18,018 nt of DNA from PNAI01 sp964575715. Its GTDB lineage: Bacteria > Pseudomonadota > Alphaproteobacteria > Rhizobiales > Xanthobacteraceae. The notes beneath the pieces are model-generated. The model was not told the origin of the DNA. It ran no database searches and saw nothing but the letters and a program-made list of their open reading frames with translations. The position numbers and the translations under genes were made by a program. Each line of letters begins with the position of its first letter. Position 1 is the stretch's first letter. The DNA lies in contig CAZNSG010000358.1 in assembly GCA_964575715.1 (NCBI GenBank), forward strand, positions 1-18,018, read 5' to 3'. Of this stretch, positions 6,708 through 13,348 are shown one piece after another.

Positions 6708-7218
6708 TCGTCAAGTCACTGATTCTTGTGGCTCGACTTGAACACATCGGCCATTTCGGGGCGGTCCGTAAGCGTCTGGCCAGAATCCCAGTTTGCTGAA
6801 CTGCGCCGCAGCGACCATCCCGATGCTTGCCGTCACAGTAAGATCGGAAGCAAGCGTGAAAATCACACCGCGCCATCCTCGCAAACCGATCTTCTATTTC
6901 GTTTGGTGCTTGCAAGGAAGAGATTTCCGCATCTGCCCTGGTCAATTCACGTCGCACGGCTTCGTTGAGCAAATGCGTGTCGGCGCGATCGCAACCAGTG
7001 ATGGAAGCGAAGACAGGTTTTTTGCAAAACGAACCCAATTTTGTGCGAGCCATCAGAGATTTGGCTGAATCCTTAACTCGGTTCGCAGCGCGCGAACGAA
7101 GCACGCCGGAAGTGCAACCCCGATCCGTATTGAACAAGCGTGAACATATCGATTGCCTCCGGCGACCAGATCATCGTCACGGCTTGGGTGCCGGACGTTC
7201 GCTATCGCTGTCGGGCGA
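6708..7218. other. Intergenic region with no convincing gene
   Basis: About 510 bases lie between the GNAT toxin and the end of the minus-strand operon. Several frames are open for 60-160 codons, including a 160-codon minus-strand frame, but none shows a family motif, a good ribosome-binding site or sensible composition. Bases 7026-7042 hold a copy of the dispersed AAACGAACCCAATTTT repeat, which translates as FLQNEPNF in one frame, a peptide I associate with spurious ORFs over repeats. No terminator was identified for either flanking operon. Confidence 0.45.
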
Positions 7219-7488
7219 TCACTCGATCTGTTGAATCAACATACGCGATTGCTTCAGCAAGGCTTGCAGTTGCCGGCGTTCCGTAATGGCTTCGCGTGTA
7301 TACTGCCCATGCTTCTGCGCGTTTTTGTTGCCGCGTGGTGCGCCTGATCCCAGGGCACCGCCATGCATACGGCAACGCTTTTTTCCGGACACGGCCGGTG
7401 ACCTGCAGGGTTTGCCCGAGCGGGTCTTGGCCCCGCAACGTTGGCTGGAAAGCATCGGCCCAGTGTTTCGCATATGATCGCCAGTCAC
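7219..7488 (-). CDS. Small CCCH-type hypothetical protein with HGGALGSGAPRGNKNAQKHG motif
   Basis: This 89-residue protein belongs to a family common in Alphaproteobacteria and their phages. It shows Cys18, Cys28, Cys39 and His42 (CGAKTRSGKPC, then KRCRMH), which could bind zinc. The motif HGGALGSGAPRGNKNAQKHG and QYTREAI follows. The C-terminus is a helical tail (RRQLQALLKQSRMLIQQIE). It starts with GTG at 7488, overlapping the stop of the upstream gene (GTGA); an ATG five codons later is an alternative. It forms a coupled operon with the gene at 7485-8354. The NAxKHG motif recalls the NAFRHGLTA gene at 3767 and the small-terminase-like DNA-binding families, so nucleic-acid binding is plausible but unproven. 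Confidence 0.7.
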   Translation of the reverse strand: MTGDHMRNTGPMLSSQRCGAKTRSGKPCRSPAVSGKKRCRMHGGALGSGAPRGNKNAQKHGQYTREAITERRQLQALLKQSRMLIQQIE

Positions 7489-8354
7489 TTAATTGTCCTA
7501 TGGCGCCGCGGAATCAGGCCGCGCTCCTTGCTTTCATTGACGAGCGGAATTGGGTCCGTCTCTGCTTTGGCTAATGCGGGCGGTGATGCCGCAGCCATGT
7601 CCGGCACCTTCTTGCGCGCAATCGGCGTATCATTGCCGACGATCGCCCGCTCGCGCTCCTTGCTTTCGTCGATGAGCGGCATTGGCACCGTCTTTGCATC
7701 GGTTAATGCCAGTGGTGAAGCAGCAGCCTTGTCCGGCGCCTTCTCGCGTGGAATCTGCGTAACGTTGCCGACAAACGCCTGCCCGCCCTCACTGACTGAA
7801 ACGTTTTGCACGGTCATCATCTGTTCACCACCTGTCCGGTGGCGCTTCAGTGCCTCCATCTGAGTTGCGAACGTCCTTGTCAGCTTGTTAAAGGCACGTT
7901 CGGCGCTGTCCTGTTGCTGTATCGTTTCGGCGTTGGCGAGAATACGCGGAAACGGCATGACCGCCACGTGGACTGCGGCCATCTGGGCGGCAAGCATCGT
8001 CTCGAGCTGATCTCTCGGCTCGATGCCTTTGATCACCGCAAGCATGAAATTGAACGCATTTTCGTCGATTTTGCCACGCTGTGAACTCGCGTTGACTATC
8101 TGCGACAGAAGGCCGTTCAGAAAGTTTAAGTCCGCGCTCCCGATCGCATCCATCAGCAGCGCGTAACCGACCAACTCGTTCGGGTGGTCTGGTTTTATTT
8201 GCACAACGCCGCCCATATTCTCGATCTTGATTCGTGCTGACGATGTAGCTTTAAGGCGAGCCAAGTGTTTTTCGATAACATCTTTCTCCTGTGCCGTCGG
8301 CCGGTAGTCGGTTTGCGCTGCGCTTTGCGATTTTGTCTCATAGCGTTTCGTCAT
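7485..8354 (-). CDS. Hypothetical protein with AFNKLTRTF...HRTGGEQ region and C-terminal tandem repeat
   Basis: This is a 289-residue protein of unknown function. Its middle (AAQMAAVHVAVMPFPRILAN, SAERAFNKLTRTFATQMEAL, KRHRTGGEQMMTVQNVSVSE) matches a hypothetical family I recall from Bradyrhizobium-like genomes. That core normally ends with GGQAIVGNVTQ. Here the end is extended by two copies of a 44-residue unit, the first beginning near VGNVTQIPREKAPDKAAASP and the second near VGNDTPIARKKVPDMAAASP, each ending in ESKER. The extension is Ala/Pro/Lys-rich and probably flexible. AGGAG lies 8 bases before the ATG. The downstream small gene overlaps its stop by four bases. No enzymatic motif or membrane segment is seen. 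Confidence 0.7.
   Translation of the reverse strand: MTKRYETKSQSAAQTDYRPTAQEKDVIEKHLARLKATSSARIKIENMGGVVQIKPDHPNELVGYALLMDAIGSADLNFLNGLLSQIVNASSQRGKIDENAFNFMLAVIKGIEPRDQLETMLAAQMAAVHVAVMPFPRILANAETIQQQDSAERAFNKLTRTFATQMEALKRHRTGGEQMMTVQNVSVSEGGQAFVGNVTQIPREKAPDKAAASPLALTDAKTVPMPLIDESKERERAIVGNDTPIARKKVPDMAAASPPALAKAETDPIPLVNESKERGLIPRRHRTIK
7521..7784 (-). repeat. 132-bp tandem duplication inside a coding region
   Basis: Two adjacent 132-bp units (7521-7652 and 7653-7784) encode the two 44-residue repeats at the C-terminus of the 289-residue protein. They begin GCGCTCCTTGCTTTC on the plus strand. The copies have diverged, so the duplication is not recent. The unit length is a multiple of three and both copies stay in frame. 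Confidence 0.75.
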
Positions 8355-8551
8355 TTCTGAATCTCCTGAGTTGAGCCGAAAAAGTCTTGGTTGGAGGTCG
8401 CGGTCATTTCCCGAGCAACGTCAGTCTCCGAATGAGCTGAAAAGCCGCTGCGCGGTCCTTTATCGGCCACGACCGATCGGCGCAGGCGCAAGGCCTGCCG
8501 ATCACGATCTTGACCTGGCATGAATCCAGAATGCGGCTGACAAATCAGCAA
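8351..8551 (-). CDS. Possible small hypothetical protein leading the operon
   Basis: A 66-codon frame ends with TGA overlapping the ATG of the 289-residue protein gene (ATGA), which is the only support for it being translated. The sequence is rich in Arg, Asp and Ser, and no family, signal peptide or membrane segment is recognised. No good ribosome-binding site was found before its ATG. It may simply be the leader of the operon; the AGGAG used by the next gene lies inside it. Confidence 0.25.
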   Translation of the reverse strand: MLICQPHSGFMPGQDRDRQALRLRRSVVADKGPRSGFSAHSETDVAREMTATSNQDFFGSTQEIQK

Positions 8552-9214
8552 GCAGACATTGCTTCGCGACGTTTTTTCAACGCAGCGCGCTCGGTCTGGT
8601 ACGTTGGGGGTGTTGAAACCGTTAGAAACGGAAATGCGGATTAAGCTACCGCAGTGGGCCTCGCCGCGGTTTTTTACTGCAACCGCTCGGCTTTACGCAG
8701 CCCATTACTTGTAATTATATAATACTGAATTCGCGAATATCCAGGGAAGATCCGATAGCAGGCGTCAATGCAGTTAAATGAATGCAATTTGCTCGATGTT
8801 TCTTCGAGTCTGGATGACTCCATAGACCCCAGGAGCGCGCTCGGTCATTTCGCAAGAGCTCAAGCGTTTCGGAAAACTAACCCAATTGGCGCCGCTGAGC
8901 ATGCCATAGCAAGTTTCTTCAAAATCTACTTTGCATGGGGTTGTTTTATTGAAATTTAAATCGGCGCCATCAATCAGTAAGGTCGGCTCCTACGATCAGC
9001 CATGAGGAATCGACACAAGGCGGCACGCGAACGCTAACTAGGCACAATTGAAGGGAATTACCACGGTTAATAAACCCTTAATTATTGCGGCGCCGTGCCG
9101 GTAACATTACCGCGCAACGATACTTGGCAATTATTTGGCTATCATGGGCCCGTGTTCAGCATTTTGTCGCCACACCTAGGATAATGTGTCGCCTGTATTG
9201 TGAGGTGCCGCCCT
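8552..9214. other. Intergenic region
   Basis: About 660 bases separate the minus-strand operon from the exported-protein gene. A 63-codon plus-strand frame (8768-8959) has no ribosome-binding site and translates across a repeat-like AAAACTAACCCAATT (8873-8887), so it is not called. ACCGC (8648-8652) can pair with GCGGT (8666-8670) ahead of a run of six T, a weak terminator-like element with no plus-strand gene before it. The rest is relatively AT-rich for this genome and probably holds promoters for both flanks. Confidence 0.4.
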
Positions 9215-9706
9215 ATGGTCCACCGCTTTGCCGGTATCATCCTTGGTCTTGTAATCGCCGCTGCCGCATCGACTGCGCGCGCAGATGGCGGGGCGGTGCT
9301 GGTCGTTCCCGGCAAGCCGGGCGTTCCGGTCGTTATCAACAATTACGACGCCCGATGGGCGGTGGTGGAGGGCGAGTTTGGCCTCAACCGGCCCGGTCAT
9401 ATGGCCCCCACGGTGATCGGCGGCCGGTTTCTGGGAGCGGCGGGATCGATCCGACGCGGCGGCTATTATCCTTCAACCGGCCAGACGCCGGCGCAGGGCC
9501 GGCACGAGATCGAACCGCCGGATCATCGGCAGCTCCCGCCGCCGGCTGAGAATTTTTCCCGGTCCTGGTCGTCGTCATCGTTGGAACCGGTTCCGCCGGC
9601 GGATCTTGCCAATCCCAATGCCGATGCCGGGAGCGGGACCGCGCCGTACATGCCACCGGTGATCGTTGCACCGTGGCTCGGGCCAGGGCGACGCCATCAT
9701 CATTAG
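9215..9706 (+). CDS. Exported small protein of unknown function (PGKPGVPVVIN motif)
   Basis: This 163-residue protein has a classical signal peptide (HRFAGIILGLVIAAAASTARA, cleavage probably after ARA near residue 23). The mature part starts GGAVLVVPGKPGVPVVINNY and continues WAVVEGEFGLNRPGHMAPTV, a conserved block in rhizobial exported proteins of unknown role. The second half is Pro/Ser/Gly-rich and ends in PGRRHHH, a His-rich tip. ATG 9215 is chosen because GAGGTG lies 7 bases before it; a GTG five codons upstream is possible. It is probably periplasmic or surface-exposed. The next gene also encodes a small exported protein, 73 bases away, so they may be co-transcribed. Confidence 0.7.
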   Translation: MVHRFAGIILGLVIAAAASTARADGGAVLVVPGKPGVPVVINNYDARWAVVEGEFGLNRPGHMAPTVIGGRFLGAAGSIRRGGYYPSTGQTPAQGRHEIEPPDHRQLPPPAENFSRSWSSSSLEPVPPADLANPNADAGSGTAPYMPPVIVAPWLGPGRRHHH

Positions 9707-9779
9707 ACTTCCTTAGAAGAAACCGGTTTCGGCGCGCCAAAACAAAACAAAGCGCCGGTGCGTAGTTCGGGGGGACATC

Positions 9780-10100
9780 ATGGGGCGATACAAATATTTA
9801 GATCGATACACCTATTTGCTGACCGCTATTGCCGTGCTCATGGCCGCGCCGGCGCCGAGCTTTGCCGACGAGCCGCCGCTGGTGATCACTCCGCGCATTT
9901 ACAATTTTCCCGGCCAGCAGCTGTGTCAGATCGATCGCAACGATCGACGCTATCGCGAGCTGTGCGCTCAGCAGAGCTATCATCCTTATGGCGCGTTCGG
10001 TTATCGGCCCTATGGAACCTATCGGCCGTATCGCAGCGGGGCGCGATTTCGGCTGGCGCCCAATGCGCGGATTGTCAAAATCGATCCGCAAGACAGGTAA
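9780..10100 (+). CDS. Small exported protein, unknown function
   Basis: This 106-residue protein has an N-terminal signal peptide: MGRYKYLDR followed by the hydrophobic stretch YLLTAIAVLMAAPAPSFA, with likely cleavage after SFA. The mature part has two Cys (QLCQIDRNDRRYRELCAQQ) that could form a disulfide in the periplasm. A Tyr/Arg/Pro-rich repeat (YHPYGAFGYRPYGTYRPY) follows. No family is recognised. GGGGGACATC before the ATG serves as a ribosome-binding site. The gene is followed by a strong hairpin and T-run that should end transcription. Confidence 0.65.
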   Translation: MGRYKYLDRYTYLLTAIAVLMAAPAPSFADEPPLVITPRIYNFPGQQLCQIDRNDRRYRELCAQQSYHPYGAFGYRPYGTYRPYRSGARFRLAPNARIVKIDPQDR

Positions 10101-10110
10101 CCACGTTGCG

Positions 10111-10160
10111 GCTAGACCATGATCCGATTCAATTAAATCGGATCATGGTCTAGCTTTTTG
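10111..10160 (+). terminator. Intrinsic terminator formed by a 19-bp palindrome
   Basis: GCTAGACCATGATCCGATT (10111-10129) pairs perfectly with AATCGGATCATGGTCTAGC (10136-10154) around the loop CAATTA, and TTTTT follows at once. It begins 11 bases after the stop of the exported-protein gene. The long perfect arm with a GACCATGATCCGATT core also looks like a dispersed palindromic repeat recruited as a terminator. Confidence 0.75.
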
Positions 10161-10163
10161 TTT

Positions 10164-10251
10164 GAGCATGATCTTTTCCGACCTTCCTTCGCCCGCCAAA
10201 GCGGGCTTCGCGAAGGCGGGAAACCGGTTTCCACTTTTCGGGATCATGCTC
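10164..10251. repeat. Dispersed palindromic repeat, compact copy
   Basis: The ends are GAGCATGATC and GATCATGCTC. Inside lie TTTTCCGACCTTCCTTCGCC and the facing CCGGTTTCCACTTTTCGG, with a GC-rich hairpin CGCCCGCC...GGCGGG in the centre. An expanded copy with the same ends is found at 13349-13728. This 88-bp element fills the gap between the terminator and the end of rlmB. Confidence 0.7.
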
Positions 10252-10288
10252 TTAAGTTCTGCGCCGGTCATCCAACGCGGCTCCGCAT

Positions 10289-11095
10289 TCAGGCACGCCG
10301 CTCAGTGGCGATATAGAGCGCGAGCGCGGTGGCGTTCGACACGTTGAGGCTTTTGATTTCGCCCGGCAGCGTCAGTCGCGCGAGATGATCGCAGGTCGTT
10401 TTGGTCAATTGGCGGAGGCCCTTGCCTTCCGCACCGAGCACAAGCGCAAGCGGCGTGCGCAGCGGTAAGCCTGCGAGATCCTGCTCGCCGGTACTATCAA
10501 GCCCGACCAGAAGGAAGCCGCGCTCTTTGAGTGCCGCAAGCGCGCGCGCGAGATTTTGCACCATCACGATGGGGACGAGTTCGAGCGCGCCGGAGGCGGA
10601 TTTCGCCAGCACGCCGGTTGCCTCCGGAGAGTGGCGTGCGGTGGTGACGATGGCGGAAACCGCGAAGGCGGCGGCGGTGCGCAGGATGGCGCCCACGTTA
10701 TGCGGATCGGTGATCTGGTCGAGGACGAGCACGATGCCGGTGGGCGCAAGATCCTCGATCGCCGGCGCGGGCAGGGGGTCGGCTTCGGCGAACAATCCCT
10801 GATGCACGGCATCGGGCGAAAGCAGCCGGGCGATGGCGTCGGGCCGCACAATCTCGGGCTCGACATGCGGCGAAATACTTTCCTCGGCCAGCCGGCGCGC
10901 GGCGTTTTCAGTCGCGAGCAGGCGGCGAATGCGGCGCGCCGGATTGGTGAGTGCCGCCGTGACGGTGTGCCAGCCGTAGAGAATCACCAGGCTGTCGGAG
11001 GAGCGAAATTCCCGCCGTTCGCGTTGATGCGGCCGGTCTTCGGAATTTCGGCCCGGGCCGCTTAAATGAGGACGAAAACGCCGCCGTTCGCGCAT
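10289..11095 (-). CDS. rlmB: 23S rRNA (guanosine-2'-O-)-methyltransferase RlmB
   Basis: This 268-residue SPOUT-class methyltransferase has an N-terminal substrate-binding domain (about 36-112, starting VILYGWHTVTAAL) and a C-terminal knotted catalytic domain. The three SPOUT motifs are present: DPHNVGAILRTA (130-141, with the conserved Asn133 and Arg139), LGAEGKGL (220-227) and IKSLNVSNATALALY (247-261). The E. coli enzyme methylates G2251 of 23S rRNA. A basic, probably disordered 35-residue N-terminal extension (RERRRFRPH and on) is common in Alphaproteobacteria. The gene is divergent from the tRNA-Tyr/tRNA-Gly/tuf unit, the usual arrangement in this order. A TYW/TsnR-type paralogue is a less likely reading. 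Confidence 0.9.
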   Translation of the reverse strand: MRERRRFRPHLSGPGRNSEDRPHQRERREFRSSDSLVILYGWHTVTAALTNPARRIRRLLATENAARRLAEESISPHVEPEIVRPDAIARLLSPDAVHQGLFAEADPLPAPAIEDLAPTGIVLVLDQITDPHNVGAILRTAAAFAVSAIVTTARHSPEATGVLAKSASGALELVPIVMVQNLARALAALKERGFLLVGLDSTGEQDLAGLPLRTPLALVLGAEGKGLRQLTKTTCDHLARLTLPGEIKSLNVSNATALALYIATERRA

Positions 11096-11204
11096 GATTT
11101 ATATTTTCTCACGGCGGGGCATGTTTTGGCAATTTGTTGTTCGCAATTTCAATCACAACGTCCGCCAATCATGTAATAATTGCTTGTCTTTAGCCCGCGC
11201 GCGG

Positions 11205-11233
11205 TTGACACCAGAAGGGTCACTGCCCATAAA
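11205..11233 (+). promoter_or_regulatory. Promoter of the tRNA-Tyr / tRNA-Gly / tuf unit
   Basis: A consensus TTGACA (11205-11210) is followed after 17 bases by CATAAA (11228-11233). The predicted start near 11240 lies about 53 bases before tRNA-Tyr. No other good promoter was seen before tuf, so the two tRNAs and tuf are probably one transcript. Confidence 0.6.
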
Positions 11234-11292
11234 CGCGCGGGAATCCCTGCCGGCCGGTGGGGCGGTTGGCTATTGCCGCCGCGTCGGCTTGC

Positions 11293-11378
11293 GGGGGAGT
11301 GTCCCGAGCGGCAAAGGGGGCGGACTGTAAATCCGCTGGCTTACGCCTTCGTAGGTTCGAGTCCTACCTCCCCCACCA
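11293..11378 (+). tRNA. tRNA-Tyr (anticodon GUA)
   Basis: The 86-nt class II tRNA has acceptor stem GGGGGAG/CTCCCCC, discriminator A and encoded CCA. The anticodon arm is GCGGA-CTGTAAA-TCCGC with anticodon GTA. A long variable arm and the T-arm GTAGGTTCGAGTCCTAC follow. All elements are intact. Confidence 0.95.
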
Positions 11379-11475
11379 ATCAGGAGACAGGTTTCAGAAG
11401 TCGGACGTCAGACACTATATAGGAATGTCGAGCGCCACCGCCTCGATCACTGACTGCTGATGACTGATCCCTGAG

Positions 11476-11549
11476 GCGGGTGTAGCTCAATGGTAGAGCA
11501 ACAGCCTTCCAAGCTGATGACGAGGGTTCGATTCCCTTCACCCGCTCCA
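11476..11549 (+). tRNA. tRNA-Gly (anticodon UCC)
   Basis: The 74-nt tRNA has acceptor stem GCGGGTG/CACCCGC, discriminator T and encoded CCA. The anticodon loop CTTCCAA sits between CAGC and GCTG and reads TCC. D-arm (TAGCTCAATGGTAGAGCA) and T-arm (AGGGTTCGATTCCCT) are normal. Confidence 0.95.
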
Positions 11550-11661
11550 GCCTTCGCCGCTTGGCGGCTTCGGTTGGCAAGCCGGGTGGAATGACAGGGC
11601 GAAGGTTGCCCGCCGAAGCTTCTGCGAAGGCGGGCGTTAGAACAGATAAAGGACTACGACG

Positions 11662-12870
11662 ATGGCAAAAGAAAAATTCGAACGTAACAAGCCGCATTGC
11701 AACGTGGGAACGATCGGTCACGTGGACCACGGCAAAACGACATTGACGGCGGCCTTGACGAAGGTTTCGGCCGACAAGGGCTGGACAAAAAACTTCGTGT
11801 CGTACGACCAGGTGGCGAAGGCTTCCGAGTCGCAGGGCCGGCGCGACCCGACAAAGATTCTGACGATTGCGACCAGCCACGTCGAATATTCGACCGCGAA
11901 GCGGCACTATGCCCACGTCGACTGTCCGGGCCATGCCGACTACGTCAAGAACATGATCACGGGCGCCGCGCAGATGGACGGCGCGATTTTGGTGGTGTCG
12001 GCAGTGGACGGCCCCATGCCGCAGACGCGCGAACACATCCTGTTGGCGCGCCAGGTCGGCGTGCCCTACATCGTCGTTTTCTTGAACAAATGCGATGTGG
12101 TGGACGATCCCGAACTGCTCGATCTGGTCGAGCTGGAAGTGCGCGAATTGCTTACGAAGTATCAGTTCCCGGGCGACACCGTGCCGGTCATTCGCGGCGC
12201 GGCGCTGCTGGCGCTCAATGGGCAGAAGGGCCCGCTCGCCGACGAGGCCATCTTGAAGCTCTACGACGCGATCGACAGCTTCATCCCGCAGCCGCAACGG
12301 CCGCTCGACCAGCCGTTCCTGATGCCGATCGAGGACGTGTTCTCGATCTCCGGCCGCGGCACGGTGGTGACCGGACGCATCGAGCGCGGCAAGGTCAAGG
12401 TTGGTGAGGAAGTAGAGATCGTCGGCCTGAAAGACACCAAGAAGGCGGTAGTCACCGGCGTGGAAATGTTCCGCAAGCTGCTCGACGAGGGCGTGGCCGG
12501 CGACAACGTCGGGTGCCTGTTGCGCGGCATCGGCAAGGACGACGTGGAGCGCGGCCAGGTGCTGTGCAAGCCCGGTTCGGTCAAGCCGCACAAGAAGTTC
12601 AAGGCCGAGGCCTATATCTTGAACAAGGAGGAGGGCGGCCGGCACACGCCGTTCTTCAATAATTATCGTCCGCAATTCTATTTCCGCACCACCGACGTGA
12701 CCGGCATGTGCACATTGCCAACGGGCACGGAAATGGTGATGCCGGGCGACAATGCCGCCATGGATGTCGAGCTGATCACGCCGATCGCGATGGAGGAGAA
12801 GCAGCGCTTCGCCATCCGCGAGGGCGGCAAGACCGTCGGCGCCGGCGTGGTCGTCACCATTGTTGAGTAA
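11662..12870 (+). CDS. tuf: Elongation factor Tu with divergent switch I
   Basis: This 402-residue EF-Tu delivers aminoacyl-tRNA to the ribosome with GTP. G-domain motifs: GHVDHGKT (19-26), DCPGH (87-91, with the catalytic His91) and NKCD (142-145). Domains 2 and 3 are complete (GRGTVVTGRIERG, KPGSVKPHKKFKAEAYIL, GGRHTPFF, NYRPQFYFRTTDVTG). The usual alphaproteobacterial protein has 396 residues; here about six extra residues precede switch I. The effector motif RGITI is replaced by KILTI (65-69) within GRRDPTKILTIATSHVEY. Thr68, the Mg2+-coordinating Thr, is kept. This switch I resembles the RDATKTVTIA form I recall from planctomycete EF-Tu. AAAGGA lies 8 bases before the ATG. The context tRNA-Tyr, tRNA-Gly, tuf, tRNA-Trp is the canonical tufB locus. 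It may be a functionally distinct EF-Tu; a normal tufA elsewhere is expected but not visible. Confidence 0.92.
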   Translation: MAKEKFERNKPHCNVGTIGHVDHGKTTLTAALTKVSADKGWTKNFVSYDQVAKASESQGRRDPTKILTIATSHVEYSTAKRHYAHVDCPGHADYVKNMITGAAQMDGAILVVSAVDGPMPQTREHILLARQVGVPYIVVFLNKCDVVDDPELLDLVELEVRELLTKYQFPGDTVPVIRGAALLALNGQKGPLADEAILKLYDAIDSFIPQPQRPLDQPFLMPIEDVFSISGRGTVVTGRIERGKVKVGEEVEIVGLKDTKKAVVTGVEMFRKLLDEGVAGDNVGCLLRGIGKDDVERGQVLCKPGSVKPHKKFKAEAYILNKEEGGRHTPFFNNYRPQFYFRTTDVTGMCTLPTGTEMVMPGDNAAMDVELITPIAMEEKQRFAIREGGKTVGAGVVVTIVE

Positions 12871-12900
12871 TATTGTCGAGTAATATCGTCGAGTAGTTTT
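12862..12900 (+). repeat. Three imperfect 13-bp tandem repeats at the tuf stop codon
   Basis: GTTGAGTAATATT, GTCGAGTAATATC and GTCGAGTAGTTTT follow each other without gaps. The first copy contains the last two tuf codons and the TAA. Each copy spells Val-Glu-stop, but in a different frame because the unit is 13 bases. Confidence 0.8.
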
Positions 12901-12916
12901 TCACTTCGCCTCTCCA

Positions 12917-12944
12917 GCCGAAGTCGGATGTTTCCGACTTCGGC
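12917..12944. terminator. Perfect 12-bp hairpin after tuf
   Basis: GCCGAAGTCGGA (12917-12928) pairs with TCCGACTTCGGC (12933-12944) around TGTT. It lies 47 bases after the tuf stop and is the best candidate terminator, though no T-run follows on the plus strand. A second hairpin, CTCGGGT-AA-ACCCGAG (12964-12979), lies just downstream. Confidence 0.5.
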
Positions 12945-13008
12945 CGCTTAATGAGTGCCCGAACTCGGGTAAACCCGAGATCGGGTGCGATCGCGGGGAG
13001 AGGAACAA

Positions 13009-13338
13009 GTGCAAGTCATGATCGTCGCCACCACCAACGATGTCGCCGGATACCGCGTGGTCCGGCATCTCGGCGTGGTGCGCGGCATCACGGTGCGCTC
13101 GCGCAGCGTCATCGGCAATATCGGCGCCGGAATCCAGTCGCTGTTCGGCGGCAACATCTCGATCTATACCGAGCTGGCCGAGAAGGCGCGGGCGGAAGCC
13201 TTCGATCTGATGGTCGAGCACGCAACCAGCGCGGGCGCCAATGCCGTGATCGGCATGCGCTACGATGCCAATGACATCGCCGACGGAATCACCGAAGTGC
13301 TGGCCTACGGCACCGCGGTGGTGGTGGAGCAAGCATAG
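13009..13338 (+). CDS. YbjQ family (UPF0145) protein
   Basis: This 109-residue protein belongs to the YbjQ/UPF0145 family, small pentamer-forming proteins of unknown function sometimes labelled heavy-metal binding. Diagnostic segments are VVRHLGVVRGITVRSRSVIG, GNISIYTELAEKARAEAFD and ATSAGANAVIGMRYDANDI, and it ends with VLAYGTAVVVE. A GTG start at 13009 is preferred because GGGGAGAGGA lies just before it; ATG 13018 is the alternative. It stands between tuf and tRNA-Trp, two genes that are normally adjacent in this order, so it is an addition to the translation cluster. Hairpin-rich DNA lies on both sides. Confidence 0.85.
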   Translation: MQVMIVATTNDVAGYRVVRHLGVVRGITVRSRSVIGNIGAGIQSLFGGNISIYTELAEKARAEAFDLMVEHATSAGANAVIGMRYDANDIADGITEVLAYGTAVVVEQA

Positions 13339-13348
13339 CTTCTTGTTT

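Noticed and set aside
6655..7137. Minus-strand 160-codon ORF
   Set aside because: It starts and ends in unrelated DNA, crosses a dispersed repeat and the end of the GNAT gene, and shows no domain.
8648..8676. Small RNA ending in a terminator
   Set aside because: The stem is only five pairs with a large loop and no promoter could be placed upstream; noted only as a weak element.
8768..8959. Plus-strand 63-codon ORF
   Set aside because: No ribosome-binding site; it translates through a repeat-like AACCCAATT segment.
11380..12675. Minus-strand 431-codon ORF
   Set aside because: It is the antisense of tuf and tRNA-Gly. Its length only reflects codon bias of tuf; the plus-strand EF-Tu is unmistakable.
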